Shown: one piece after another, positions 1-9,583 of the stretch
Position numbering within the stretch: position 1 is the first letter of the stretch
How the letters are laid out: the number at the start of each line of letters is the position of its first letter
The notes under the pieces: generated by a model
Database searches by the model: none
Told to the model about the DNA's origin: nothing
The model's input: only the letters and a program-made list of their open reading frames with translations
DNA from: Catenulispora sp. MAP5-51
GTDB lineage: Bacteria > Actinomycetota > Actinomycetes > Streptomycetales > Catenulisporaceae
Assembly (NCBI RefSeq): GCF_041261205.1
Contig: NZ_JBGCCH010000002.1
Span: 124,001 to 188,000 of the forward strand
Length of the DNA: 64,000 nucleotides
Direction: 5' to 3'
Program-made: the position numbers and the translations under genes

Positions 1-1415
1 ATCACGTGCGGCTTCCAGCGGTCGCCGCGCGGGAGGTGCAGGCCCAGGGAGCGGCCCGGGGCGGTGCGCCCCAGGGCGGTGACGACGCCCGGCGAGAAGC
101 GGGGCGAGCGGGCCGGGGCCAGGGCCGGCTCGGTCGCCGGTTCGGGCGCTGGTCCGTTCGCCCGTACGCCCGCCGCCTCGCTCGCCGGCTCGGTGGCGGT
201 CTCCTTCACCGGCTTCGGCAGGTAGGCGCCGATGGCCAGGCTGACCAGGCCGCCGGCGGCGACCGCCGCGGCCGGGAACATGAGCATCTCGTAGCGCATG
301 TGGTCGGAGAAGCCGACGCCCGCGGTGATGACGTAGGTGGAGGCGACCGCGCCGACGAAGACGGCCGTGGCGTCGGAGGCGAAGCGCGCCAGGACCGAGA
401 TGCCGGCCGCGATGAGCAGCGCGTACAGGAGGCGGTCGGTGTGCCACATGTAGGTCGTCGCCTGCTCGGTGACGATCTTCAGGTAGTGGACGAACTGGCG
501 GAGGATGCCGAAGTAGGTGGTCTGGCCGCGGCCGACGACGCCGGAGGTGTTGGCGTTGACCGCCGTCATCGAGATCACCGTCATGACGAAGGTGGTCCCG
601 GCCGTCACGATCAGCGAGCCCAGCCAGCGGTTGCGCCAGCTGCGCTCGCGCACCAGCACCCACAGCCAGCCGGCGCCGGCCATCGCCGGGGCCAGCACGC
701 CGACCTGGCGGGTCAGGGCGATGAACACCGACACGATGCCCAGCCACGCCAGGTTGGCCTTGCCGATGCGGCGCTCGATCGGCAGGTTCAGGACGAGGAC
801 CGCTGCCAGCCCCAAGGCCAGGGTGTCCGTTCCCGCCCACGTGTAGACGTTCACCGGGACCGTGAGGCTGAAGGCGCCGGTGACGATCACCGCGACCCCC
901 GGGCCGTACAGCCGCTGGAGCACCCGGGCGATCGCCCAGATGAACAACACCGTGCCGATGACCGGGATCGCCATCGAGCCGCCGGACAGGCCCCACAGCC
1001 AGATGAACGGGATCGAGAGCACCGGGTACAGGAAGCGCAGGCGCACCTGCTGCCAGGTCGGGTCGTTGTCCGCGAAGTACCAGGGCGACAGGTTCCAGCT
1101 CGGCGAGATGCCCCGCTCGGTGCGGACCGCGTCGGCCCACGAGTGCCCCATGTCGCGGGACATCATCGGCAGGTAGTAGCGGCTGTCCGGCGGGTGGTTC
1201 CAGCCCTGGCGGGAGACCAGGTTCATGCCGATTCCGGCCAGGATGACCGGGAGGATCAGCACCAGCACCCCGACGCGCACACCGAGTACGTCGCGGCTCA
1301 GGAAATCGGAGACCAGGTCGGACACCGGTCGGCTCGGGCGGGGCCAGCGGCCGCCGCCCCGGCCTCGGCCTGACACCGACCTGTTCGTGTCGGCGACGAC
1401 GGTGTCCGAACTCAT
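1..1415 (-). CDS. Multi-pass membrane protein, glycosyltransferase-like (C-terminus cut off by window edge)
   Basis: The frame is open for 471 codons from an ATG at 1415 to the window edge, so the C-terminus lies outside. AGCAGGAG sits at a normal distance before the ATG. The product starts with about 45 polar residues, then alternates hydrophobic spans (the first near residues 50-70) with short loops. An early loop rich in Trp, Asp and Pro follows the first span. From about residue 400 there is an Ala/Glu/Pro tail. This arrangement is typical of GT-C type transferases that use polyprenol-phosphate sugars, but I see no diagnostic family motif. It lies downstream of msiK on the same strand, separated by a strong hairpin, so it is probably transcribed on its own. 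Function is inferred from architecture only. Confidence 0.6.
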   Translation of the reverse strand, partial: MSSDTVVADTNRSVSGRGRGGGRWPRPSRPVSDLVSDFLSRDVLGVRVGVLVLILPVILAGIGMNLVSRQGWNHPPDSRYYLPMMSRDMGHSWADAVRTERGISPSWNLSPWYFADNDPTWQQVRLRFLYPVLSIPFIWLWGLSGGSMAIPVIGTVLFIWAIARVLQRLYGPGVAVIVTGAFSLTVPVNVYTWAGTDTLALGLAAVLVLNLPIERRIGKANLAWLGIVSVFIALTRQVGVLAPAMAGAGWLWVLVRERSWRNRWLGSLIVTAGTTFVMTVISMTAVNANTSGVVGRGQTTYFGILRQFVHYLKIVTEQATTYMWHTDRLLYALLIAAGISVLARFASDATAVFVGAVASTYVITAGVGFSDHMRYEMLMFPAAAVAAGGLVSLAIGAYLPKPVKETATEPASEAAGVRANGPAPEPATEPALAPARSPRFSPGVVTALGRTAPGRSLGLHLPRGDRWKPHV

Positions 1416-1487
1416 CCAGTCCACTCCTGCTCTTCGGGCTGCCGGCGCGGCCCACAGCGTTTGTGCGACATCCCCTTATAAAGGGAT

Positions 1488-1529
1488 GCGCGGATACCTC
1501 GCCTCGGTTCCAAGGCATGGTATCCGCGC
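1488..1529 (-). terminator. Perfect 11-bp inverted repeat after msiK
   Basis: Positions 1488-1498 (GCGCGGATACC) and 1519-1529 (GGTATCCGCGC) are exact reverse complements around a 20-nt loop. The hairpin begins 41 nt past the msiK stop and ends about 70 nt before the next start on that strand. It may terminate msiK. A second, imperfect palindrome, ATCCCCTTATAAAGGGAT, abuts it at 1470-1487, so the pair could also be an operator for the gene starting at 1415. Confidence 0.5.
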
Positions 1530-1569
1530 AAGAGCGCCACCCGGGACACCGCCCGGTGTTTCGTGCGCT

Positions 1570-2664
<1,095 letters not shown>

Positions 2665-3064
2665 GGTGCACTCCCTTTCAACCGGCAGGAACGTGCCGGA
2701 CGATCCGAGTTGGAAAGGTGCCCGGGGCGTTTTCGCCCGGGCCGTAGAGGCGACGGTACCTCGGCGGGGGCCGCGTTGTCACCGGTCCTGGGGAGCCGCG
2801 ACGGTGTGTGATCAGCCATGTCGGCGCCGGATCCGGACTCCCGCCGGCCTGCGGCTTCGACGGCGGCGCGGGAAATGTGGCCGCGGGGACACAACCGTTC
2901 GCCCCTGATTCGCCGTCTGACAATAGACGGCGTCCTTAGCGGGCCTCGCACGATCATACGAACCGGCACACGCCGTCTGTACGATGTACCGGTCGCTTGA
3001 CCATGGGATGCTCACGCCTGCGTCTGCCGCACCAGTGGTCCCCTTTTCTTCTGGAGAGTCCCGC
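2665..3064. other. 400-bp divergent intergenic region with inverted repeat and repeated half-site
   Basis: This lies between the divergent msiK and the membrane gene at 3065. I find no convincing gene here; the short frames lack ribosome-binding sites and family resemblance. Its notable content is the perfect inverted repeat at 2911-2932 and the repeated CGCCGTCTG half-site at 2971-2979. A TACGAT hexamer at 2980-2985 could be a -10 element for the rightward gene, but no good -35 stands before it. Confidence 0.6.
2911..2979. promoter_or_regulatory. Candidate operator: 8-bp inverted repeat plus repeated half-site
   Basis: CGCCGTCT (2911-2918) and AGACGGCG (2925-2932) are exact reverse complements around GACAAT. 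The half-site with its next base, CGCCGTCTG, recurs at 2971-2979. A palindrome plus a third copy between divergent genes looks like a repressor or activator site. The controlling protein is unknown. Confidence 0.4.
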
Positions 3065-5218
3065 ATGAGCGTTGAGGCCGAGCGCCCGCCTACCCAGGCG
3101 CAACCCACCGGTGACGGCGTCCTTCGAATGCTGCGGGCGACCGCCGCCGACCCCGGTGCGCGGCCGAACGTGATCCACCGCGTCCTGCTGGTCATCACCG
3201 CCTTCTCCATGTTCTCCACGCTGATGGGGGTCTTCGGCCCGACCGTCCGCTGGCCCGCCGTCGGCATCCTGCTCTTCTTCTCCATGTGCGCGCTGGTCGC
3301 CGTGGCGGTCATGGGCTTCACGGCGCGCACGATGCTCTGGTTCGGCCGCGCCGAACTGCTCCTGGCGCTGCTGGCCGTGGTCGGCATCTCGCTGTGGATG
3401 CTCTCGATGATCCTGAGCTACAACGGGTACCGGAGCGACGAGGAGATCTTCGTCCAGTACTCGGCCGATCTGCTGCGGCACGGCCACAACCCGTACACCG
3501 CGGACCTGACCCCGGCGTACGCGCAGTACCCCTCGCCGTTCCCGACCAAGCTCCTGGACGGCAGCATCACGCACCACCTGGACTACCCGGCGCTGCCCAC
3601 GATGCTCACGGCGGTCCTGACCATGATGGTCGGGACGTTCCACACCGTCGGGCTGCTGTGCACGCTGTTCCTGGTCCTCACCATCTTCGTGCTGTACGTC
3701 CTGCTGCCGCGCGGCCTGCGCTCGCTGAGCGCGCTGCTGGTCGCCGGGATACCGGTGCTGGCCCAGGGCGCTGTCGGCGGTCTGCTGTTCGCCCTCGTGG
3801 TGCCGTTCCTGGCGTTCGCCGCGTACCGCTGGAAGCAGACCGGGGCCGGCGGCCGGCTGTCCAAGCTGGACCTGGCCAAGGCCGTCGCGATCGGCGCCGC
3901 GATCTCGACCACCCAGGTCGCGTGGTTCCCGATCCCCTTCCTGCTGCTCGGGATCTTCCTGGCCCGGCGCACCGAGCTCGGCCGCCGCGGCGCGGCCCGC
4001 GTCACCGGTCTCTACATCGGCGTGGCCGCCGCGACCTTCCTGGTCATCAACATCCCCTTCATCATCTGGGGCCCCGGCGGCTGGTTCCGCGGGGCGCTCG
4101 CGCCGCTCACCCAGCACGCGGTCCCCGAGGGCGAGGGCCTGATCAACCTGGTGCAGTCGCTGTCCACCGGCTCGGGCAACCTGAGCCTGTACACCTACGC
4201 CGGTGCCCTGGTGATGCTGGGCCTGCTGGTCGCGTACTGGCGGCACTTCGACCGGCTGGCCTCGGCCTGCTTCGCGCTGCCGATGATCGGCCTGCTGTTC
4301 CCGACGCGCTCCTACTGGACGTACTTCATCGCCTACGCCGCGGCGTGGATCGTGGGCCTGCTGACCAACGAGCCGGAGACGGCGGAGGAGACCGAGGCCG
4401 AGATCGAGAAGCGGTCCGCGGCCGACCGGGCACCGCTGACCTCGCGCCTGCCGTGGCTGAGCCGCTACGCGGCCATCACGGTCGCCGCCTTCGTGCCGGC
4501 GGTCGCCGTCTTCGGCGTGGCGGTGGCCTCCCCGGCACCGCTGACCCTGAAGATCGACAGCTACCTGACCTCGGCCCAGCTCAACTCGGTCCAGACCGTC
4601 ACCGTCACCGCGACCAACCACTCCGACCACGCCCTCACACCGCACTTCATGGCGGTCCACGGCAACGGCATGGTGAGCGCGAGCTGGGACATCGTCTCGG
4701 GGCCCAAGACCATCAAGGCCCACGCCTGGGCCCAGTACGTGGTGACCGCACCGAGCACAAGCGCCATGCCGCCGATAACCGACTCCCTGAAGCTCCAGGC
4801 GGTCACCGACACCCCGGCGACGGTCAGCTACTCCGGCTCGGTCTCCCCGCAGCCCTACACCACCGTCCTGGTCGCCGACACCCCGGTGATGCCCCTCCTC
4901 CCGCCGGGCGGCTCCATCGTCCTGACCGCGCGCGTGGAGTCCCAGTTCGGCAACGTGCTCCACCGCGCGGGCGTCCGCGTGTGCCTGGACCAGACCAAGT
5001 TCTCCAACGCGGCGACGAACTTCGACACCGCCAGCATCTCGGCCTCACCCCGCGGCGACCAGACCGCCTGCGGCTTCACCGACAAGCAGGGCCAGGTCCG
5101 CTTCACCCTGACCAGCCACGGCACCGGCAGCCGACAGCTGTACTTCCAGAGCTACGGGATGCAGGGCAGCCTGGGCCGGTTCGGGTACTCGACCTTCCTC
5201 TCGGCGGCCTGGCGGTAG
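3065..5218 (+). CDS. Multi-pass membrane protein with extracytoplasmic C-terminal domain, glycosyltransferase-like
   Basis: The 717-aa product has about ten hydrophobic spans in its first 480 residues. A charged loop (EETEAEIEKRSAADR) precedes a last span near 475-495. About 220 residues follow that are soluble-looking and rich in Thr, Val and Ser, read as one or two beta-sandwich (Ig-like) domains outside the cell. The early loop motif around DEEIFVQYSADLLRHGHNPY, followed by HHLDYPALP, resembles substrate loops of polyprenol-phosphate-dependent mannosyl- or hexosyltransferases. I chose ATG 3065 because TGGAGAG lies 6 nt upstream; the frame is open further back to 2984. The gene stands alone between divergent msiK and a terminator. 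Specificity is unknown. Confidence 0.6.
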   Translation: MSVEAERPPTQAQPTGDGVLRMLRATAADPGARPNVIHRVLLVITAFSMFSTLMGVFGPTVRWPAVGILLFFSMCALVAVAVMGFTARTMLWFGRAELLLALLAVVGISLWMLSMILSYNGYRSDEEIFVQYSADLLRHGHNPYTADLTPAYAQYPSPFPTKLLDGSITHHLDYPALPTMLTAVLTMMVGTFHTVGLLCTLFLVLTIFVLYVLLPRGLRSLSALLVAGIPVLAQGAVGGLLFALVVPFLAFAAYRWKQTGAGGRLSKLDLAKAVAIGAAISTTQVAWFPIPFLLLGIFLARRTELGRRGAARVTGLYIGVAAATFLVINIPFIIWGPGGWFRGALAPLTQHAVPEGEGLINLVQSLSTGSGNLSLYTYAGALVMLGLLVAYWRHFDRLASACFALPMIGLLFPTRSYWTYFIAYAAAWIVGLLTNEPETAEETEAEIEKRSAADRAPLTSRLPWLSRYAAITVAAFVPAVAVFGVAVASPAPLTLKIDSYLTSAQLNSVQTVTVTATNHSDHALTPHFMAVHGNGMVSASWDIVSGPKTIKAHAWAQYVVTAPSTSAMPPITDSLKLQAVTDTPATVSYSGSVSPQPYTTVLVADTPVMPLLPPGGSIVLTARVESQFGNVLHRAGVRVCLDQTKFSNAATNFDTASISASPRGDQTACGFTDKQGQVRFTLTSHGTGSRQLYFQSYGMQGSLGRFGYSTFLSAAWR

Positions 5219-5242
5219 GCGGACGCCGGAGCGCAGAAGCAC

Positions 5243-5287
5243 AAGAAGCGGCGACCGCGGGCGTGAGGCCCGCGGCCGTCGCTTCTT
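5243..5287. terminator. Bidirectional terminator hairpin
   Basis: An inverted repeat runs from AAGAAGCGGCG near 5243 to CGTCGCTTCTT ending at 5287, about 20 bp per arm with two mismatches and a GTGAG loop. It lies between the convergent membrane gene (ends 5218) and the YxiG-like gene (ends 5288). It has A-rich and T-rich flanks suited to termination in both directions. Confidence 0.75.
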
Positions 5288-5758
5288 TCATGCGGTCAGC
5301 CGCCAAGGGCTGTACCCAGACTCCAGCTCGCTGACCTGGAGGTCGGAGAACACCAGTGTGAGCTCATGGGCGTTGGTCGTCAGGCACACCTCGTGGAAGT
5401 CGATGCCGAGTGTCTGCGACCAGGTCCGGGCGCGAGCAGAATCGGTGACCACCTGCCCACCGGGATACAGGCAGTGCCAGCGGACACCTCACACGTATCC
5501 GTCTTGCTCGGCGTCGGGCTCCAGCAACCGATCGTCCAGGGACCGCCGCCAAGTCTCGGGCGATACCGTGGTCCGACAGTCCGCCTCGACGCAGTACCGG
5601 AACACGTAGCGTAGGTGAGCGGGGGCGATCCCAGTTCGCGGGTCCGCTGAGACGTGGACGATGACTTCGTAGTCGCGCATGTAGTCGGTGAAGCCGTGGT
5701 ACACCACGCCGTGATCGAAGATCTCATCGAGCGCCCGTTCCAGCACCGCCAGGTCCAT
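5288..5758 (-). pseudogene. YxiG-like small protein gene interrupted by one in-frame TGA
   Basis: From ATG 5758 the frame encodes 89 residues (MDLAVLERALDEIFDHGVVY and onward) and meets TGA at 5491-5489. The same frame then stays open for 66 more codons to TGA at 5290-5288 and clearly continues the protein: GVRWHCLYPGGQVVTD, then WSQTLGIDFHEVCLTTNAHE, then the ending WRLTA. The intact product would have 156 residues, which I recall as usual for YxiG-like domain proteins of actinomycetes (role unknown). A single G-to-A change of a TGG Trp codon explains the stop. It could be a recent pseudogene, a sequencing error, or a truncated functional form. Confidence 0.7.
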
Positions 5759-5837
5759 GCCGCATTCCTACACGATCAACGGGTGCGCTGAGGCCCGAAC
5801 CACGTTCGCGCCATCGCCCTTTGAAGGTCAGTAAGAA

Positions 5838-5878
5838 GAGCCCGGCCCGCCCCTCCTCATAGGGGGCAGACCGGGCTC
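5838..5878 (-). terminator. Terminator after the AftB-like gene
   Basis: GAGCCCGG (5838-5845) pairs with CCGGGCTC (5871-5878), with an inner CCCCT/AGGGG stem. Read on the minus strand the hairpin is followed by TTCTTAC. It lies about 90 nt past the stop of the AftB-like gene. Confidence 0.7.
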
Positions 5879-5897
5879 AGTGCGTCTGAGAACGGCG

Positions 5898-5955
5898 CGG
5901 TACGTCTCAGTGCGCTCGGTACGGCTCGGTACCGCCCGGTACGACTCAGCGCGCC
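5898..5955. repeat. 18-bp imperfect direct repeat, 40-bp period
   Basis: CGGTACGTCTCAGTGCGC (5898-5915) recurs as CGGTACGACTCAGCGCGC (5938-5955), with two differences. Extra CGGTAC cores lie between the copies. The repeats occupy the untranslated stretch between the stop codon at 5966 and the terminator. Confidence 0.6.
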
Positions 5956-5965
5956 TCAGGGCGAC

Positions 5966-7789
5966 TCAGTGCCCGCAGAGCTCGCCGACGGCGGCTGTGG
6001 GGTCGTTCTGCACCCGGAACTCTGTGCGGTCCACGGAGTCGACGATGTTCCGCAGGAACAGGTGGAACGTCATCGGCGACCGCGTCGCCTGGCTCAGCGT
6101 CTTCATATCCCCGCAGCCCAGGGCCCGGTGGGCCGCGTCGACGCCGGGCTCGGCGGCCGGCGGCGGGCCGGCGGGTGCGTTCGGCGCCACGAGCACCGGT
6201 GTGCTCCCGGGGACCGTGTAGTCGGCGATGATCCAGGACATCCCGGTCGTCTTCTCGTGGCCGATGCGGTGTCCGTTGGTCAGCATGTGCGAGCCCACCG
6301 CGTAGGAGAGCCCGTGCGTGTCGATGGCCAAGCCGTCCAGGGGCACGATGGCGCCGAGCGTGCCGAGGATGTCGCCGGGCAGCGCGATGGTGCCGTAGGA
6401 GGTCCGCAGCGGGAGCGTGACCATCTGGCCCTTGGCGTCCTGGTAGAACAGCGACCGGTGGTTGAACGGGTTCTGGCTGCCGGTGATCCGCTGCAGCGCG
6501 AGCGTCTCGTCGCCGGTGCCGACGACCATCTTCATGTAGGGCGCCGCGTCCACCGGGTGCGCGTCGCCGGTGCGCAGGACCCAGAACGCGCGCTCGTTGG
6601 TGATCCCGCTGTCGGCGATGACGATGGTCTGGTGCAGGCGGAAGCCCACCAGGCAGACGCCGGCCCAGACCGCGACGACGGCCATGGCCCCGACCGCCAG
6701 CTTCGCCCGCATGCCTGCCAGCGCCGGGAGCGGGACGGCCATCACCGGCATGAGGAGGGTGAAGGTGGAGGGCAGCAGCATGCGCGCGTGCATGAAGTCG
6801 CCGCCGATCCAGACGACGTACAGCGCCGACAGGGCGCCGCCGGCGGCCGCGGCGAGGATCACGAAGCGGTCGTGGCGGACGATGCGGCCCCAGGGCAGCA
6901 GCACGGGGACGGACGCGGCGATCAGCAGGACCGGCAGCCACAGCAGGTAGGGCGAGACGAAGTTGCCCAGGTAGGTCAGGCCCTGGCCCGGGTCCGAGGA
7001 CGAGGCTTCCTTGACCAGCGCTGTGTTGGGGACCAGCAGGCCGTAGTAGCCCATCCGGAAGACCTCGTACAGTCCCGGCACCGCGAAGGTGGCGGCGGCG
7101 AGCTTGACGGACGCCAGCCGGCCGGGCCGGACGATCAGGACCAGCGCGACCCCGAAGGCGAGCGTCATCAGCATCATGTCGGGCCGGACCACCCAGCCCA
7201 GGCCGACCACGGCGCCGGCGGCGTACACCCGGCCCTGCCCGCCCTCGGTCACCCGGCTCAGGAGCCACCAGCACAGCCCGAGCCAGCAGAAGATGAGGGA
7301 GGTCTCCAGCCCGGAGGTGACGAAGTCCCAGAACGGCGGCAGCGCCAGCAGCACAGCGGCGCCGAGCGGGATCAGCGGCCCGGACGCGCCGATCCGGCGC
7401 TGCACGTTGCGCGCGCCCAAAAGCGCGAACAGCAGGCCGGTCGGGGCCAGCACCAGACCGGTCCACTCGATCACCGTGTAGACGTTGGCCTGGGTGACCC
7501 ACGAGACCGCCGCGAGCAGCCAGGTCCACAGCGCCGAGGTGTTCGCCTCGACGCGCTCGCCGGGGTTGAAGACCGGTCCGTGCCCCGCGAGGATCTGCCG
7601 GACGGTCCGGGCCGCGATCAGCCCGTCGTCGGTGATCCAGCGGCGGTGCCAGCCCAGGAGGAGCCAGACGGCCGGCGGCAGCGCGATCGTGGCGTTGCCG
7701 AGGGCCGCGGACCAGCGGCCGCGCTCGGCCGCCGGTCCCGCGTCGTCCGCGGCAGGAGCGCGATCGCCCTCCAGGATCTCTATAGACAT
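5966..7789 (-). CDS. aftB: AftB/ZomB-like arabinofuranosyltransferase (GT-C membrane enzyme)
   Basis: The 607-aa product is close to the roughly 630 aa of mycobacterial AftB, which adds terminal beta-1,2 arabinofuranose from decaprenyl-phosphoryl-arabinose to arabinan outside the membrane. The family's N-terminal block is clear: RRWITDDGLIAARTV at 49-63, with the acidic pair D54-D55, then GPVFNPGERVEANTS near 71-85. About ten membrane spans follow to residue 390, and a soluble C-terminal part completes the protein. ATG 7789 is preceded by GGAGGGGAGCGGGG. It lies downstream of the DUF2079 gene on the same strand, with a hairpin between them. The exact sugar is inferred from family resemblance. 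Confidence 0.8.
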   Translation of the reverse strand: MSIEILEGDRAPAADDAGPAAERGRWSAALGNATIALPPAVWLLLGWHRRWITDDGLIAARTVRQILAGHGPVFNPGERVEANTSALWTWLLAAVSWVTQANVYTVIEWTGLVLAPTGLLFALLGARNVQRRIGASGPLIPLGAAVLLALPPFWDFVTSGLETSLIFCWLGLCWWLLSRVTEGGQGRVYAAGAVVGLGWVVRPDMMLMTLAFGVALVLIVRPGRLASVKLAAATFAVPGLYEVFRMGYYGLLVPNTALVKEASSSDPGQGLTYLGNFVSPYLLWLPVLLIAASVPVLLPWGRIVRHDRFVILAAAAGGALSALYVVWIGGDFMHARMLLPSTFTLLMPVMAVPLPALAGMRAKLAVGAMAVVAVWAGVCLVGFRLHQTIVIADSGITNERAFWVLRTGDAHPVDAAPYMKMVVGTGDETLALQRITGSQNPFNHRSLFYQDAKGQMVTLPLRTSYGTIALPGDILGTLGAIVPLDGLAIDTHGLSYAVGSHMLTNGHRIGHEKTTGMSWIIADYTVPGSTPVLVAPNAPAGPPPAAEPGVDAAHRALGCGDMKTLSQATRSPMTFHLFLRNIVDSVDRTEFRVQNDPTAAVGELCGH

Positions 7790-7871
7790 GTCCCCGCTCC
7801 CCTCCGGCCGCCGGGAGGGCCCGGCGGATCTCCCCTCCAGCCGCCGGGCGGGGCCCGGCGGGTCTTCCTGC

Positions 7872-7895
7872 GCCGGGCGGCGGCTGCCGCCCGGC
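7872..7895 (-). terminator. Perfect 10-bp hairpin directly after the DUF2079 stop
   Basis: GCCGGGCGGC (7872-7881) pairs exactly with GCCGCCCGGC (7886-7895) around GGCT. It touches the stop codon at 7896-7898. There is no T-tract, so it may act as a factor-assisted terminator or an mRNA 3'-end barrier. The 75 bp beyond it carry more degenerate copies of GCCGGGCGG-type sequence. Confidence 0.6.
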
Positions 7896-9527
7896 TTACG
7901 GGTGGTGCAGAACGACGTAACCGTCGCGCTGGTAGACCGTCACATAGCCGGCGGCCTTCAGCTCGTTCACCTGCTTGATCTGGTCCTGAACCGTCCGGAA
8001 CGGGTAGATCGCGTGCTTGACGTTCGCGACGACCCACGGCGGGATCACGGTCGTGCGGTCCCCGGGATAGGACCACATGAACACCTTCGTGCGGTCGAGC
8101 AGGTAGATGCCGGCGTTGCCGACCGAGGCGACCAGCACCCCGTCCGGAACCTTCGCCGCCGCCTTGCGCTCGGCGACCACCTCCGGCTGCCGCGTGCTGT
8201 GCCAGAACGCGGAGGTGGTCATCTCCCACATCTGCCATCGCGGCAGCGAGTCCAGGGACACGAACGTGGCCGCGATCGCCCAGGCCAGCCCGATCAGCCC
8301 GGCCCGTTTCGCCCCGACCTTGGGCACCTTGCCGACCCAGCGGGACAGCCGCGCGGCACCGTCGACCGCCCCGAGCAGCAGGATGACGGTGAGGAACGAG
8401 TTGTAGTGCAGGTCCATCCCCCAGTACATCGTGTTGTTCGAGAGGTAGCGCTCAGCAAGGAGCGGGAGCCCGAGCAACGTGATGGGGGACAGCAGGGACA
8501 GGAACAGCACCGGCAGGAACAGCCACAGGAGCGTTTCGGTCTTCTCCGCGGGGGTGATCGAGTTGTGGAAGACCCGCAGCGGGTGCTCCAGCATGTACTT
8601 GATCATCTGCCCCGGCGTGTTGCCGTACTGCTGGTAGGTCCAGTTGCGCTGCGGGCTGCCGCCGAAGTACGGGATCAGCACCTTGTTGACCAGCAGCACC
8701 ATGGCGAAGCCGATGACGACCAGGCCGACGGCGCCGAGCAGGCGCTCGCGCCGGGTCCACTGCGGGCGGCGGAAGCCCTTGGAGAACAGCAGGTAGATCG
8801 CGAACGCCGCGACCAGGAAGCCCATGTCGTCCTTGACCAGCAGCAGGATCAGGCTGATCGCGGCGGCCTGCCGGCGCTTGCCGGCCTGGGCCCGCTCCAG
8901 CATCCAGGCGATGATCGGGGCGGTGAAGGCGACCTCGTGGAAGGCGAACCACAGCTGGGCCTGGGTCTCCCAGGCCACCGCGTAGACGACGGCGACCAGG
9001 TAGGCGGCCGTGGTCCCGATCATCCGGCGCGTGAACATCCAGATCGGCGGGATCGCGGCGGCGCACAGCACCGCGGTGCCGACCAGCAGCGTCGTCGGCG
9101 AGTCGTGGATCCAGTAGAAGGGCACGAAGACCATCAGCAGCGGCGTGAAGTGGTCCGACAGCTGCAGGTTGCCCAGGTCGTGCGCGTTCACCAGCCCGAC
9201 GACCGGCGAGTGCGGGCCGGTGAAGTGCGAGTAGCTGCGGATCGCCTGGTCGTAGATCCCGAGGTCGAGCAGCCCGGTGTTGCCGTTGTAATAGCGCATC
9301 AGCATATAGACGGCGTAGATCACGGTCGTGACCAGGGTCAGCAGCCCGACCGCCACGATGTGGATCCGCTGCCCCTGTTTGCCGCGCCACCACTGGGGCA
9401 GGTTCCGGGGGTCTGGGAGGTTGCGGGGGTCCAGACGCCGCAGCACCGCGGCGCGGGCCCGGTTCGGCCACGGGGTCGGGGCGACCGGCGTGGCCTCGTC
9501 GGCCGTGTCGACGAGATCCTGGGTCAC
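7896..9527 (-). CDS. DUF2079 multi-pass membrane protein
   Basis: The 543-aa product has a polar, Pro/Arg-rich N-terminus of about 55 residues and then some ten to twelve membrane spans. The DUF2079 signature follows the first span: LDLGIYDQAIRSYSHF near 88-103, then SDHFTPLLMVFVPFY near 125-139. The family is thought to be GT-C-like, but no substrate is established. The start is GTG 9527, with no ribosome-binding site of its own. Its GTGA overlaps the TGA of a 19-codon leader frame that does have one, so translation is probably coupled. It is the first gene of the leftward DUF2079-AftB group. Confidence 0.8.
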   Translation of the reverse strand: MTQDLVDTADEATPVAPTPWPNRARAAVLRRLDPRNLPDPRNLPQWWRGKQGQRIHIVAVGLLTLVTTVIYAVYMLMRYYNGNTGLLDLGIYDQAIRSYSHFTGPHSPVVGLVNAHDLGNLQLSDHFTPLLMVFVPFYWIHDSPTTLLVGTAVLCAAAIPPIWMFTRRMIGTTAAYLVAVVYAVAWETQAQLWFAFHEVAFTAPIIAWMLERAQAGKRRQAAAISLILLLVKDDMGFLVAAFAIYLLFSKGFRRPQWTRRERLLGAVGLVVIGFAMVLLVNKVLIPYFGGSPQRNWTYQQYGNTPGQMIKYMLEHPLRVFHNSITPAEKTETLLWLFLPVLFLSLLSPITLLGLPLLAERYLSNNTMYWGMDLHYNSFLTVILLLGAVDGAARLSRWVGKVPKVGAKRAGLIGLAWAIAATFVSLDSLPRWQMWEMTTSAFWHSTRQPEVVAERKAAAKVPDGVLVASVGNAGIYLLDRTKVFMWSYPGDRTTVIPPWVVANVKHAIYPFRTVQDQIKQVNELKAAGYVTVYQRDGYVVLHHP

Positions 9528-9583
9528 GACCGTGCCGCCGTTTCGTCCGTGGGCGCGGGGACGCCTCGGTCGAGGTACGTCAT
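9524..9583 (-). CDS. Possible 19-aa leader peptide coupled to the DUF2079 gene
   Basis: ATG 9583 is preceded by AGGGGGATTCCACTC, a fair ribosome-binding site. The frame reads MTYLDRGVPAPTDETAARS and stops at TGA 9526-9524, which overlaps the GTG start at 9527-9525. The main gene lacks its own binding site, so the short frame is a plausible entry point for ribosomes. The peptide resembles nothing I know, and there is no run of one amino acid that would suggest attenuation. Confidence 0.4.
   Translation of the reverse strand: MTYLDRGVPAPTDETAARS

Noticed and set aside
5489-5491. TGA in the YxiG-like gene as a selenocysteine codon
   Set aside because: No SECIS-like hairpin was noticed just after it, and YxiG-like proteins are not known selenoproteins. 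A mutated Trp codon is simpler.
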